Shown piece after piece: positions 24,726 through 36,758 of a DNA stretch of 64,000 bases (the stretch's first letter is position 1; each line of letters starts with the position of its first letter). The notes under the pieces are model-generated. The model did not search any database and was not told where the DNA came from. It saw only the letters and a program-made list of their open reading frames with translations. Both the position numbers and the translations under genes were made by a program. The stretch is from Gnetum montanum (taxonomy: Eukaryota; Streptophyta; Gnetopsida; Gnetales; Gnetaceae). The stretch lies in assembly GCA_015680685.1 (NCBI GenBank), contig MNCI01025300.1, positions 27,523 through 91,522 on the forward strand. Reading direction: 5' to 3'.

Positions 24726-25260
24726 GCATGAGAAATGTAAGAAAATCATCCTCTACAACGTAAAACTAGCAAAGATTGTCCGCTATGATGTAAAACTAGG
24801 AAAGGTAGTCCCCTATGACTATAAACTTACACACAGATATTCTGTTATGACTATAAACTAGCATAGACCATCCACCATGATGTAAAACTGGGAAAGCTCA
24901 TCTACTATGCGGTAAAACTAGAACAAATGGTCCGCTACGATTTTAAACTACCCCATCCACCATCCTCTATGATGATAAACTAGCATAGCAGTCTCCTAGG
25001 ACCTTAAACTAGCACAACTATCTACTAGGACCTTAAACTAGCATAGCGACCATCCGCTATGATGATAAACTAGCACAGCAGTCTATTGGGACCTTAAACT
25101 AGCACAATGGTCTGCTAGAATCTCAAAATAGCATAGCAATCTACTAGGACCTTAGAGCAGCATAGCGGTCTACTAGGACCTTAAACTAGCACACCACGGT
25201 CTGCTGGGACCTTAAGTTAACACATTAGATGGTCTACTGGGACCTTAAACTGGGTTTGCA
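24726..25260. repeat. tandem repeat array III (after integrase, E1)
   Basis: About fifteen irregular units built on ctaggaccttaaactagcac, alternating with gatgtaaaactagcaaag, about 30-40 bp apart. The E2 counterpart is at 39800-40140. The core resembles the units of arrays I and II. Confidence 0.85.
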
Positions 25261-25966
25261 ACACAATTGATGATTATTCAAGCAAGCGAGCATGCATAAT
25301 GCCAACGTGGGGTGGGACGTTGCAGTTCCAGAATTTAGTTCATGATGTGAAGAAAACACTCTTTGGAATATATGCAATGCCACTCCCGCTAGCATCTTGC
25401 TAATCCTCCAGAGATGTTGTGTGACATCTTGTTGACCTTCTAGAGCTACTGCCACCATGGCTCGTTGCCCTGGTAGTAGCTTCCATTGTCTACACCCATC
25501 GCTAGAGCCCTAGGACTATTGTGGCCTAGCCACAGAGTTGCTACCCTCCAACCTCCACCATCACCTAATCCCAAAAGATGTTTAGCTATTAGACCTTTCA
25601 CCTTATAGCTAAACTGCATAATGTTTGTCTTGGGTAGGGACTCCTAAGCACTCACATCACCACAATTTCTAGCCTCCTCGGTGCCAACCTCTACATGCTG
25701 ATGCTACCAGAGATGCTGCTGGCCTTTCTAGTTTGGACATCGCATGCCTCAGCAACAATGTCCATTGCTCCAACAACATCCAAATCAAGCAAGACCTTCA
25801 CATTCGTTTTCCTTGATGGTTTTTTCTTTTGGTTTGCTCTTTGTTGTGTTTGCAAGGTACATGCTGGAGGGGCATTGGTAAAGGTACATTTCACTAGGTG
25901 GCAGGACACTACATCATTACAAGGTGATCATCCTAAATAGCTTGGCTACTTGGGAGTGCACATCCT

Positions 25967-26007
<41 letters not shown>

Positions 26008-26611
26008 ACNCAATTCTCCTTCTTACATCTCTTTTATGAATTTTTCGGATGCCTGTAAAGCCCTCCCATATGCTCAACAACAAAGTCCATGACATGTGTA
26101 ATGCAACTTGCTACATGGGAAGCATTTTTAGGTAGGTCAAAGCTCCACGTGGATGAAACACAACTCATCCTTGGGAGGAAACACCTATCCTAAAACGACA
26201 AGGTTGTTCACAAATGAACATGACAAAACAGCAAAAGAAAAGTGTAAAATAGAAAAAGCTCAAAAAAAATAAATAAATGTGCCCAAAAAAAATGGAACAT
26301 TAGCTATTTCGTAATGACCATCTCTAAGAATTCCAACGAGAGGTCAAAAGCCTGCAAAAGAAAGATGCCCATGCATATCGACTCCCTCACAAGCATTCTG
26401 ATGAGGGACTACACTATGCTACATCTTTTCCATCTTGAAACTGTTCTCGTAGGTCCACTCTTTTCCCTTCCCTTATATAATCATCCTGGTACTCTCAAGC
26501 ATAGCCAAGTGACCTTTGGAAAATTACTAAGGAGTGATGTTAGTGTCTTGTCTTTCATGGTGCTTTGTATTCTTTTTTGATGTCTCTCGGGCCCATCCTC
26601 CAGATGTTGAC
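25261..26611 (+). other. 3' untranslated tail of E1
   Basis: No reliable gene. The last 500 bp (26040-26611) align with the E2 tail at 38417-38980 in the other orientation, for example around the words gtccatgacatg and ggaggaaacacctatcct. The segment 25300-25960 has no clear match in E2. Short ORFs here have no recognisable domain. Confidence 0.55.
25970..26010. other. poly-C run with ambiguous base
   Basis: A run of nearly 40 C followed by one N at 26010. This is either a real homopolymer or, more likely, a low-quality join in the assembly. Confidence 0.8.
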
Positions 26612-26620
26612 AAAGAGGGA
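26612..26620 (+). promoter_or_regulatory. polypurine tract of E1
   Basis: AAAGAGGGA followed by CCAG and then the TG of the 3' LTR. E2 and E4 have AAAGAGGGG at the same place. It would prime plus-strand DNA synthesis. Confidence 0.75.
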
Positions 26621-26624
26621 CCAG

Positions 26625-28212
26625 TGAAAGACCATAAAATTTTGAGACCCACTTGCTTCACCAAGGTCTTGGAGTTTAGGAAAGGACTTTCACAAGTGTG
26701 GTGTCATGATCATTAGGCAATGAAGCATAGACATCGAAGATAGACTATGTAGTCTAGCAAGTTTTCTACCTCTAGGGCTGGCTAGCCCGATGGACTCACC
26801 GGCCTACCCACTTGGACATTTCACCTGGTTGTCAGTCTAACCAGAAGCTATGCTAGGAGTTGTTGATAGTTCTCAGGATGGGAAAAATAGTTCTAAAATT
26901 TTTCTAGTGTAGAATTCTGCTACCCTATGCTACGCTACACAGCATAGCAAGCCTTCAAAAAATCAATCAAGTGTTCGAATACGAGTTTTAGCAAGATGTT
27001 CGAACAAAGTATAGTTAAAATTTGGCCAATATAGGGTGCTAACCTATGCTATGCTACATAGCATAGAATAGCGTAGCAAGGGTGAAACATGCGAAGACTC
27101 CTCTATCAAGACGTTTTGGAAAAAGGATTGCATCTAACAGCGTTGTGGCATCAAAAACTAATCTGTCTTAGTTAGCTCTTAAACTACAAACAAAGTTTTT
27201 CATTGTGAAACCCTGTAGTTTTGAACAAAATGCATGTTACATTGGCTACTATGCTACATAGCGTAGCATAGCATAGCAAAAATGCATATCAATAAAATTC
27301 CCTAAAGGTTAACCTAATGTGGGCCAAGACTTCTAGCAAATGCTGTTGACTCCAACACAAATTTTGTATTTAAACCGGTGGCTACGCTATGCTACACTAC
27401 ATAGAATAGCATAGTGTAGCAAGCAGCTATGCTATGTCAATGTGCTATGCTACATAGCGTACCATAGTGTAGCAAGCAACTACGCTACTTCAATATTCTA
27501 GACATGCATTGTTAGCAAACTAGATCCTAGCATCTCCAGTTTTGACAACATGGTCATATTGTAGCAAGTTCACAACCGGCGTTGCACATCTACGCAGTAT
27601 GGACACGTCAGCATCTCGTGTGGTCCAAAACATGTGGCACCTAAACCACATTTTTCTCCTACTCCTACTCCTATAAATACCCCAGCGAATGACACTCAAA
27701 GCGTTAACTTTTTGGTTGGTTGGCTTCTTTGGCATTGATGAGAGCAGTTGGCTTGTTGGAATTTTTGCATTTTTAGCTTTTAAGTTTGCATTCAAGAGCA
27801 ATGTTGGCATATTTTGAGTAGTCTAGTTACTCTTGAAGTCTTTGTGCACCTTCGACGTTGTGTAACTTGTTATACATCATTCAAACAAAGCAAAGAATCG
27901 AACCCGCAACTTTGTGATGGTGTATTCTCTTACCTGAGTTTATTCTGTTATCTCTTTACTATTATCGTTGTTTGGCATTATTTCCTTCATTCTTGCATTT
28001 ATTGATCATCGATTTCACCTTGTGTATTTCACCTATAAAACAATGTTCATGTAAGGTTAAGTTACACCGATTAAGTCCCTATCTGATCGACCAGACTGTT
28101 TAGGGTGCCTCGTTTCCATTTTATCTAGCACAGCCCTCTCACAGATCTAGGGTTAAACTATTTGTGCAGCAACCTCTCGTTGTTCTAGCCATTGACGTTT
28201 TTGGTCGTTACA
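26625..28212 (+). repeat. E1 3' LTR, complete
   Basis: 1588 bp from TGAAAGACC to GGTCGTTACA. It starts just after the polypurine tract and ends at the right ACTAG duplication. The upstream half holds four clusters of GCTATGCTAC/GTAGCATAGC-type inverted words (about 26920, 27040, 27240, 27380-27500). A TATA box lies at 27672. The last 250 bp match the E2 and E4 LTR ends. Confidence 0.92.
27672..27679 (+). promoter_or_regulatory. LTR TATA box (E1 3' LTR)
   Basis: TATAAATA, aligned with 14364-14371 in the 5' LTR. Confidence 0.65.
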
Positions 28213-28217
28213 ACTAG
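28213..28217. repeat. target-site duplication of E1, right copy
   Basis: ACTAG directly after the closing CA of the 3' LTR, identical to 13375-13379. Confidence 0.9.
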
Positions 28218-29537
28218 CACCTCTTAAAGAGCTCTCTATGATTAGAGTTCCCTAGCCCATTCTAGCTAGGTCAAACCATGCAATGGAGAAACAACCACCC
28301 ATGGTAGATAATGAAATGTCTTCTCCCTCATATTCAACTAAGGATAATAAGAAATCCCCAACCAAACAATAGAAAAAGGCTATACAAACAACCAAGAACA
28401 AAAATTCTTAGCAAGCCTAGGGATAAAGGAAGTGGGTTCACTGAAGCCCACTCCCATCTCATCTGTTCCCATGACCTCCACAACCAAGATGCCTCAACAA
28501 GTAAACCATGGAAGAAGCCCAACTCTCGAGAGGAAAAGAAAGAGGCTATGCTCCAACAACAACCTAAATAAAAAATTTTCATTTTGGGACATATGGAGAA
28601 AGTAAGAAATAACAAATCAATGACCAATAACAAAGACTTCCTTAATTTGATGGAGTAGGTTAAGCAATCACTTAGGCAAAAGAACACAACCCTAAGCTTG
28701 TATGACTTGGTCATGACTTCTTCTGCCCACTGCAAAGCATTGGTTAAGATGTTAATCTCTTTTTCTATTAGTGAGCACATTTCCACTAGTGAAGAATTTA
28801 TCGATGAAATGATGATACCTCCTTTGCCTAGGAAATCAAAGTTAACTTTGCTAGTGTTTCATGATAGTGAAATCAAGACAAACCCCCAAAATGACAAGGC
28901 AACAAAGTTATCCCTCTTCATAACCATACAACTCAGGCAATACAAAGTACATAGGGTACACATAGATGATGGGGCCGCAACCAATGCCATATCTTATACC
29001 ATCATTGAGCACTTGAATCTGATAGAATAGATGCAACATACATTAACTTTAGCTCTTAAATCCTTTAATGGATCAAGGATTGTAGTTAAAGGCTTCATAT
29101 ATCTAGATTTTTGGGTAGGGGAATAGTTCCACATAATGGAAAATTTCTTGGTGATAGAAGAAACACTAGGTTTTAACCTCATCCTAGGAAGGCCATGGTT
29201 GGATCAATTGCAGGTTTTGTCTTTAACTATTTACCAAGAAATTCACCTACCTTATGAGGGAGGTGAAATCATTATTCATGGTGATCATGCAATCCCTTTA
29301 GCTGTTAACAACATTGATATAGAGCAAGGGTCCAAAGTGGAGTTTCAGAAGGAAACTCCTACCGTTGGCCAAAAAATTGAAGAGGCTGAAGTCAATAATG
29401 ATGAACCTATTGATGCAATATGGGGAGAGCTCCCATTCAACATTATTAGTAAAGAATATGGAGAATATAAACTAGTGCAAAATGAAACATACACATTTCC
29501 TAATCTCTCAAATATTAGGCAACACTTGCATAAGTGA
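28213..29537 (+). pseudogene. end of Gag and aspartic protease of E3
   Basis: This continues the E3 polyprotein after the E1 insertion. 28213-28690 is a poorly conserved linker with stops. From 28698 the frame reads like the E1 and E2 protease region: LYDLVMTSSAHCKALVKML, then the active site VHIDDGAATNAIS near 28960. The domain ends with LGFNLILGRPWLDQL at 29150-29210 and an acidic tail to the stop at 29535-29537. The frames 28698-29030 and 29136-29537 are nearly open. As in E1 and E2, the residue after Asp-Gly is Ala. The acidic tail is shorter than in E1 and E2. Confidence 0.8.
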
Positions 29538-30238
29538 TATATGCTCCTGATCCTTCCTATCCCCTATGTGCTTATACCCCTGTAACTATATGTCCATATA
29601 GCCTGATAGCATAGTCTTTACTTTACTTATTTATGTTATCTCATTTTTCTTTATGTTAAATTTAAATTTTCCTATATTTTAAAGTTTACTTTGTTTTTAA
29701 ATGTTCCTTTTTGCTCAAAAGACAAAAACTTCATAAAAATCTTTAAAGCTAAAAATATACATAAAAATTTTAAAGCACAAAATAGCCAAAAAAATATGTT
29801 TTTCTTTTAAATATGACTATGGCTCACCATGGCCTTAAATTGACAAATACCACATGGCCTAGCATGGCCTAAAATTGGCAAACAATCTTACAACTCATTT
29901 TTGCTTCAGTTTATAGCCTTGTTTGCTAGTTGTCTCAACCCTTTTGTCATATTATAAACAAGTTTAGTGAACATAACCTCAAAACAGAGATTACAACGTA
30001 GAATCATAACATGAGCGAAACAAAAATCCTAAAACATTATAACCAAAATTAAAACTAAAACTTAAAATTAAAATTAAAATTAAACTGTCTACAACATCAT
30101 AACCATAGCTAGATGATGTGGAAAAAATGTCTAAATAAGAAACATTCAAAGAGTAAACTATTTTGGCTAGCACGACCCATACATCATCATCAAAATGAAA
30201 CCTGAACAACTAAAACTACATGGCAACTAATGAAACTA
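29538..30238. repeat. spacer after E3 protease with array I units
   Basis: 29815-29885 contains two units with catggccttaaattgac and catggcctaaaattggc, the same type as array I of E1. The rest is AT-rich and has no gene. Confidence 0.5.
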
Positions 30239-31674
30239 AGGAGCATTTGTAGGAAAAGGTGGGGAATCATCTCCACCTTTTCTGTTGGAGCCACTACCAT
30301 AAAACTGGTGTCTATGACATGACAACAAAAAACCAATTAGCAATCAACTCACATCAAAAAAATAAATAAATAACTTAGGAAAAGATAAAATGTAATAAAA
30401 CCAAATCTAAAAAATAAAATCTAAGATTCTTCCAAGATGCATGTTCTTCAAGGAAGTTCTAAAGACCAACCTCTAGATAGTGGAGAAGTTGATCTTCAGA
30501 CATGTTAGCCTAGTCTACATCCCTAAGATTAACACTTGTGAGGATATTAGTCCTATCAACATCACACCATGTATGTGGCTCATCCAAAAAAAAAAACATG
30601 ATGATTGTTACCTCCCGTGAGGTAGTAGTCATCTCATGAGGAGGAGAGCTGGATACAACCACACTCTTTCCAAACATATTATAAGTTTCCTTCATGTTGA
30701 ATCCCATCATGAACAACTCTAGTCACCACCATTATGTGGACTCCTTCTGTAGCCATTTGAGATAGGCATCCTACTTGGCCTTGTACATTCTCTTGTGGTC
30801 CTCTTGTATGTGTGCCACTTAAGGAAACAAGCACAATAATCCTTCCAATCATCAACCTTGTAGTTTATGAGATCAATCTAAAGCTTTTGTTCTACCACCT
30901 CTCTAACAAGGGCAACCTTACCATGGATTGCATTCCAATAACAAGTCCAAGTTATCTCCTTGGTTAGACACTTGGGCCTGTATGAAGTCTTTATGTTCCT
31001 TAATGTCTTTCATCTCCTCCAATAGATTTTGATTATTCATCCTCAATGCCACAACTTGTTCCCATAGAAACTTGTTGGAGTGTTTGCATTCCCACAATGA
31101 CCTAGTACAAGATAGTGAAAGTGGCATCCACATACAACTTTTATGGGACATCCTCTAGATTGGGAGGTAAAGGAGGCAATGTAGTAACCTCCATTGTCCA
31201 GCTAGGATCCCATCTAAGTTTAGGCATTGTAACCAACATAAAAGGAAATCCAACAAATAAAATTAGTCAATAACTAAAAACAAAAAGATCATAAAAACTT
31301 CATAACCATACAAAACCATATGAAAACCAAAAACACAAAACCTGGAAAGGCAAAAGGGATTAGTACTTTTACCAACTTTAGGAACTATCTACTACAACTA
31401 GTTAACCATGTCTTTAGCTACATCCTACATGAATTCAAACTTATCCAGTGTATTCACCCATGGTTGCATGCGAAAGGTGAAATTGGAAGCTTCAACTTCT
31501 AGGACCTTGGGCTACAATAAGCATAATAAAAAATCAATTACTATAGCCAAGATCAAACATGAACTAAGAAAAAATAATAATAATACATAAAAAAATTATA
31601 GGTACTTGGTGGACCCTCTAATGAGATGGTAGGAAGTTCACCCAATTGTTCATCCTTAAACAAGGCATCAAAGT

Positions 31675-31720
31675 NNNNNNNNNNNNNNNNGGGGGGGGGG
31701 GGGGGGGGGTGGGGGGGGGG
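31675..31720. other. sequence gap of 16 N plus poly-G run
   Basis: N from 31675 to 31690, then about 30 G with one T. It lies inside the E3 antisense gene. The homopolymer next to the gap suggests a sequencing or assembly failure. Confidence 0.85.
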
Positions 31721-31749
31721 AGGGAAGGGTAGGATGTGGGAAAGTCTTC

Positions 31750-32940
31750 ATCCTTCTAGTGTTGTAACACCTTATCCTCATAATGTTTCAATATTTCCTC
31801 TTCTCGATGTTGTAACTCCTCTTCCTGACACCTTCACTTCTCCTTAATCACCGTTGTTGCTGTCATGGCTTCTTGCTTTGGTTCCTTATCTGCAAGAACA
31901 CCAATCATCATACATAGAACAACTCAACACATTTTTTTCTAAAATAAAATATTCAACCAACTTAAAATAATAATAAATCAAAATAGAACATACCTCTAAC
32001 ATCATGTTGTACCTCTTTAAACTTGATGATCAATTTCTTCTTCTTGAAGGACTCCTCAATCATTGATGTTGGATCATCCATCAAGGGCCTTTTAAGCTTT
32101 TCCTTGGAAATCCCATCAACCTTGGAGCACAATGCTCAAGCCCTCTTAACATTACTTGGGACTGTGAGAGGCTCCACCTCTATGCTATTAGGGGATGCAC
32201 AACGCCTACTAACAATCCCCTTAGTGATGATAGACAACAATTTACCCACATCACCAGGTGGGTCCTAGACATGTGTGGTGGAAGTAGCATGCCTTATCCA
32301 AGGCTTGGTGAGTTGTCATAAGTCTTGAGTCTCCCATCACCCATCCTTCCTCACCATAACAAACTTAGCAAATCTGTACAGATAAGCTACAAAATGTAGA
32401 ATGCACATGGCACTCTATCTCTAAGTTTCATGAATTTTGACTACAACATTCATCCTCTTGGTGTTAGAATGTCTTATCCTCATAATGTTTCAATATTTCC
32501 CCTTCTTAACATCACAATTCCTTCTCTTCCTGATGCCATCACTTCTCTTGAACCATCATTGTTGCTACCAGGGCTTCTTGCTCTATTTGCATATTTGGAA
32601 GAACACCAATCATAAAACATAGAACAACTCAACACATTTTTTCTATGAAAGAACATTAAACCAACTTAAAATCATAACTTTAAAATAGATTAACACAACA
32701 AAAAACCAAAATAGAACATACCTCAAACATCATGATCTACCTCTTTAAGCTTGATGATTAGTTTCTTCTTCTTTGCAGGCCTCTTGATCACTGGTGCTAG
32801 CTCAACCATCAAGGGCTTCACTATAACAAACTTAGCGAATCTTCATAGATAAGCTGTAAAAAGTGGGAAATGCACATGGTAATTTATCTTGAGATTTTCT
32901 CTAATTTTCATGACTTCCGACTACAGCCCAAAAACTATGT
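31750..32940. repeat. tandem duplication inside the E3 antisense gene
   Basis: Two diverged direct copies: about 31750-32445 and 32450-32940. Shared landmarks in the same order are ttatcctcataatgtttcaa (31771 and 32475), gaacaccaatcat, agaacaactcaacaca, tagaacatacctc, and ataacaaacttagc followed by agataagct. The second copy is shorter. The duplication is old, because the copies differ at many bases. Confidence 0.8.
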
Positions 32941-34420
32941 GAGAAGCCCAGTTGAATCAAGCATCCTCAATAAGTACCTACTTCATGGCCTAAGCTTGCT
33001 CCATGCCTAGAACCTTTTCCTACAATAGGAAATTAAGATATGCATGGGACTAGAATAAGTGATACATCTGTATAGCATCTAGATCTTGTAATTAGCTTAG
33101 AGAGAATCCCTTACTACCATGATGAGCATTTAGCCACTCCTCCACTTCCTCCTAGTGCTCCACCTCCCTCCCTACTTTGGTGATAATTGACATACCATCA
33201 TTTGGAACATCAAAGAGGTCACTAAAGGTAGATGCATTAATATCCAATATGACGGTCACACCATTAACATGGGTGATGAATCTCTTAACTCCTTGGCTAA
33301 ATAAGTTAATGATGTTCAACATCGTTGTAGTGGGAATGGTTGGGCTTCGGGTCACAAAAATGTCAAGAAGACCTACATGAATGATCCTTATGTGGATAGC
33401 ATCAAATGCCTAGTCAGACAACCAGCTCTTTGTAGCTTTCCCATTACTAAACTTGAGGATTAGGGTCTCCTCTATATGCCCTAAAGTGATAATTATAACT
33501 TCAACTAATGAAGTGACGTCTGCAACATAATGGAAGACAACCTATTAGCCTTAACATAGGTGCACCATGTAAAAAAAATACAAGCATAACTAAATTGAAA
33601 CAAAACCAATGTAACTACTTAAACAACAAAAAAAAAATAACTTAATAACCACCTAACTAGAAAAAAATATTGGCATTGGAATAACCCAAAATTAATAAAC
33701 AAAAACACTCACTTTGCCTATATGACACAAGCATCATAGGAGCTCTAGGAGATGGGTTTACCCACCAACTATCTATCATTCCATTTATAGGACATCTCTT
33801 ATAAGCCTTAGGATGGAATCTAATGCTTTCTTCAAAGTCATCCTTCAATTTCTCCACTATTGCAAGCCTCACATTTAGGCTTTTGGTAAACACCTCTAAA
33901 GTTCTGTGGTCTAGAAGCAAGAAGTTTTCACCTTTGATTAAGCCTTGATCATCCATCCTAAACCTATACGTAAGTGAAATAACAAAAAAAGGTCATAACT
34001 TAACTACATAACAAAAGAAAAATAACCATAAACCAAAGATAACAATGATACTTACCCCTCTATGTGGTAGATAGTGCATTAAGGATTTTGAAACAATGTA
34101 TGGACATGGCGACCAACAATCAAAGTGTTGTTCGTATTGTACTAGCTAAACTTAGGAATCTTCCAAATTTTAGATAATTTGTGAGTTCCCATGGTAGTTG
34201 TTTCATCATTATTCTCTCCCACCACATGAACATCAAGTTCATAAATCAAGAACTTGATGATCAAGCTAGAAGAACTAGGTAGAAGGGTTTCCACTATCGC
34301 TACTACTGTCTTGAGGCCAAGTGTAACCAAATCATCACACTAAAATTTTGGAGTAGTTACATAAGGAATTCCATGAGCCCTAGCCTAAACCATATTCCAC
34401 AACATCTCCACTCGATATTA

Positions 34421-36753
34421 GGAATTGAGGTGTTGGGTCCTAGGAGATGGATGCATAAGAGGAGCCCCATCATCTCTATAACTGCTAAGATAGGCTTCAA
34501 GAAAGCCCTGTAATATTCAACACATGAAAAGAAAAAATAAACTACTATATATATATATCAAAAATATCAAATAAAATAACATTATAATCATAAAACATAG
34601 AAAAAAACACTTAGAAAACATTCAAACCATAATCCAAGTCTACAACCGAAAATCTACACTTCAGACCACAATAGCCATAGGAAATCACTTACGAAAGATA
34701 CCAAAAAATTTTAATTTAATTTGGACCACTTCCAGCCCCTTTCAAACATCCCAAAAAATACCCAAGATCATCTGATGTTGATGGAAAATTTTTCCAAAGT
34801 CTCAACATTGCCCATCTTCATAGCGGTAAATGTGTAACAATTGTAAAAACATGATTTCAAGCGGTCATACGGAAACATCGGTAAAAAGCTAAACAATTAT
34901 CCATTTTTCATGATTCTATAACCTTTGGAATATTATAACCATAAACTAACACCTCATAACTAGAAACGATACAACTTATTAACCATAGTTTCAGAAAAAA
35001 GTACCAAAGTCACCTAACTATGGTTGTCATGTCAAAAACCGATTTTCACATGAGCTCATGAAAACAGCCATAAAAACCAAAGCATTTATCCATATTTCAT
35101 AGTTTAAAATTCATTAGAATCCTAAAATCTTAAGCTACTAACCCACACCACAAAAACTAAAATATCATAATTGTTCACCATAGAGAAATTACCAAGATAA
35201 AAATGGCCTAAAAATAGAAAGCCCACTTCACATAGCCTAACCAAAACAAGCATAAAAAATTATTTTTAAGGAAAACTCATGTGGATTAAAATTCCATACG
35301 GCCAGAAAATAGTAGGTAATAAACCCATGACCTTAGAAAATTTAAAAATATAGTCATTTTCTAAGAAAAGGTTTCAAAAGTGGCATTGCGTTTTTCGGTA
35401 GAAAAAGTAGAAAACCCATGAAAATCATGGAAAAAGCATTTAAACTTAAACATAATCAAAACCAAAAGTCCAAGTAACACTAAAAATGAATAAAAATGAC
35501 CTAGATGTATGATGGAATGTTTAGAAAATCCTAAATAATGAATATTTCATCCTAGATCTGAGAAACACAATACATGTAACAAACAAAAAAAATCAGTGAG
35601 AATGTATCCCTAGAAAGAATGGTGGTGGAGCCTTATCCAATCCTTGGATAAGGGAGATGTGACAATCCTTGAGTAGCTTTATCTACCTCCTCTAATATAT
35701 GATTCTTTCTAAGAGCCTTCTTCTTCATTCTGTGGAAGATTGATGCAAAAAAAAAATGCAGAGGAGCATTCGTCTTTGGTAGTCCTGGAGTGATTATACT
35801 GGCACTAGTAACTGTAGTTGTTGTGACTATGCTGGGGCTAGACTATAGCACCAAGAACAAAGCTCCAACTTGGGTGCAATAATAGAAAGGTAAGAAAATA
35901 ATGATTATTTGCAAGTTTTCCTAAGTAAAAACCCACTTAAACCTAAACATCCACCTTGAAACCTTGGTTTCCATGCATAACTCCACCTCACTTGGTGATG
36001 AAAGTGGAAACTAGGGACTACACTAAGTTAGGAGGAGATTTTTCATGAAAACTTACTAATTTTAAGTGGGTCCCACTTAGCTCTCCAAAAACAATGCCCA
36101 AAAAGCCATGACTACATGAAGGCTAGGATTCATGAGAACCTTGGGATAAGTAACACATTCCAATCAATCCCAAATCCCAACTCCTAGTCCTCCACCCATA
36201 GTAAAGAACCTCACAACCAAGCTAAGTAAGAGAGTATTGACATCCATAACCAAATAAGATTGTAGGAGGCTACAAAATGCATGTGGAAAAATTAATACCA
36301 TATGAGAATACGTTGGCATGGAGGTGGACAATGGTGGCCCAATGTAGTCCAATGGGATATGTAGGATTTACCATTAAACCATTAACCCATCTACCTTGCA
36401 CAATAATCCAAAAAGCCTATAACTAAAATTAGTAGCTAGATGTCAAGATATACAGTTGGAAGGCATGGAAATGACACCAAACTTTGACATAAATGGGATT
36501 TGTGAGGTGACTATGCTAGGAAATAGTAGGACTATACTATCCAAGCATAGTCCAAGGTAGAATAGATCATACTTAGCCCATGCAACATCCAAATCAACAT
36601 TGAATGACCATCCTACCATCCCAAACCCTAGCCAAAGCTCATGGTAGTCTTGAGACATAGTCAAATGCATCAAACTGAGTAAAAAACCAATGATTTTTCA
36701 TGACTACACTAGGGAAACCTAGTGTCTATGTTGGGCCAACATACTCATAATAG
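34421..36753. other. non-coding spacer of E3, left of E2
   Basis: AT-rich and without a recognisable frame. From about 35800 on it fills with words such as gactatgctaggc and catagtcca in both orientations. These continue on the other side of E2 at 55458-57420, which shows that the two flanks were once joined. Confidence 0.5.
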
Positions 36754-36758
36754 GTGGC
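36754..36758. repeat. target-site duplication of E2, left copy
   Basis: GTGGC just before the E2 LTR boundary. The same five bases follow the other end at 55453-55457. Confidence 0.88.

Larger units (their letters stand above)
13380..28212 (+). mobile_element. LTR retrotransposon E1, Ty3/gypsy Tat lineage, plus strand
   Basis: The element is bounded by TG...CA LTRs and by ACTAG on both sides. Order: truncated 5' LTR, gag (5' part deleted), protease, repeat array, a gene on the opposite strand, second repeat array, reverse transcriptase, RNase H, archaeal-type RNase H, integrase, third repeat array, 3' tail, polypurine tract, 3' LTR. It lies inside the gag of the older E3. A hand alignment of the first 135 or so LTR bases shows about 16 mismatches between the two LTRs, mostly transitions, so the insertion is old. 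It is a non-autonomous relic: stops and shifts occur in every domain, and the 5' deletion removes the primer-binding site. Confidence 0.9.
30239..34420 (-). pseudogene. antisense multi-exon gene of E3, function unknown
   Basis: Third, more diverged copy of the gene seen in E1 and E2, again opposite to gag-pro. Aligned blocks from 5' to 3' on the minus strand: about 34330-34050 (LGLKTVVAIVETLLP, compare LSLETIAVITETLLP in E2); 33956-33700 (GLIKGENFLLLDHRTLEVFT); 33355-33152 (GVTVILDINASTFSDLFDVP, compare LEISDQLFTDLFGVP in E1); 31151-30918 (SLWECKHSNKFLWEQVVALR, compare SLWECRCVNEDLWKWVQRLK in E2); and 30716-30510 (MTTTSREVTI...). A short last exon ends near 30239. The matches span the whole protein. 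A tandem duplication, a sequencing gap and many stops break it. Exon 1 and a TATA box were not located. Confidence 0.6.

Noticed and set aside
24726-25260. Regular short repeats suggesting a CRISPR array
   Set aside because: Units are imperfect, spacing is irregular, intervening parts are themselves related, and the context is a plant retrotransposon.
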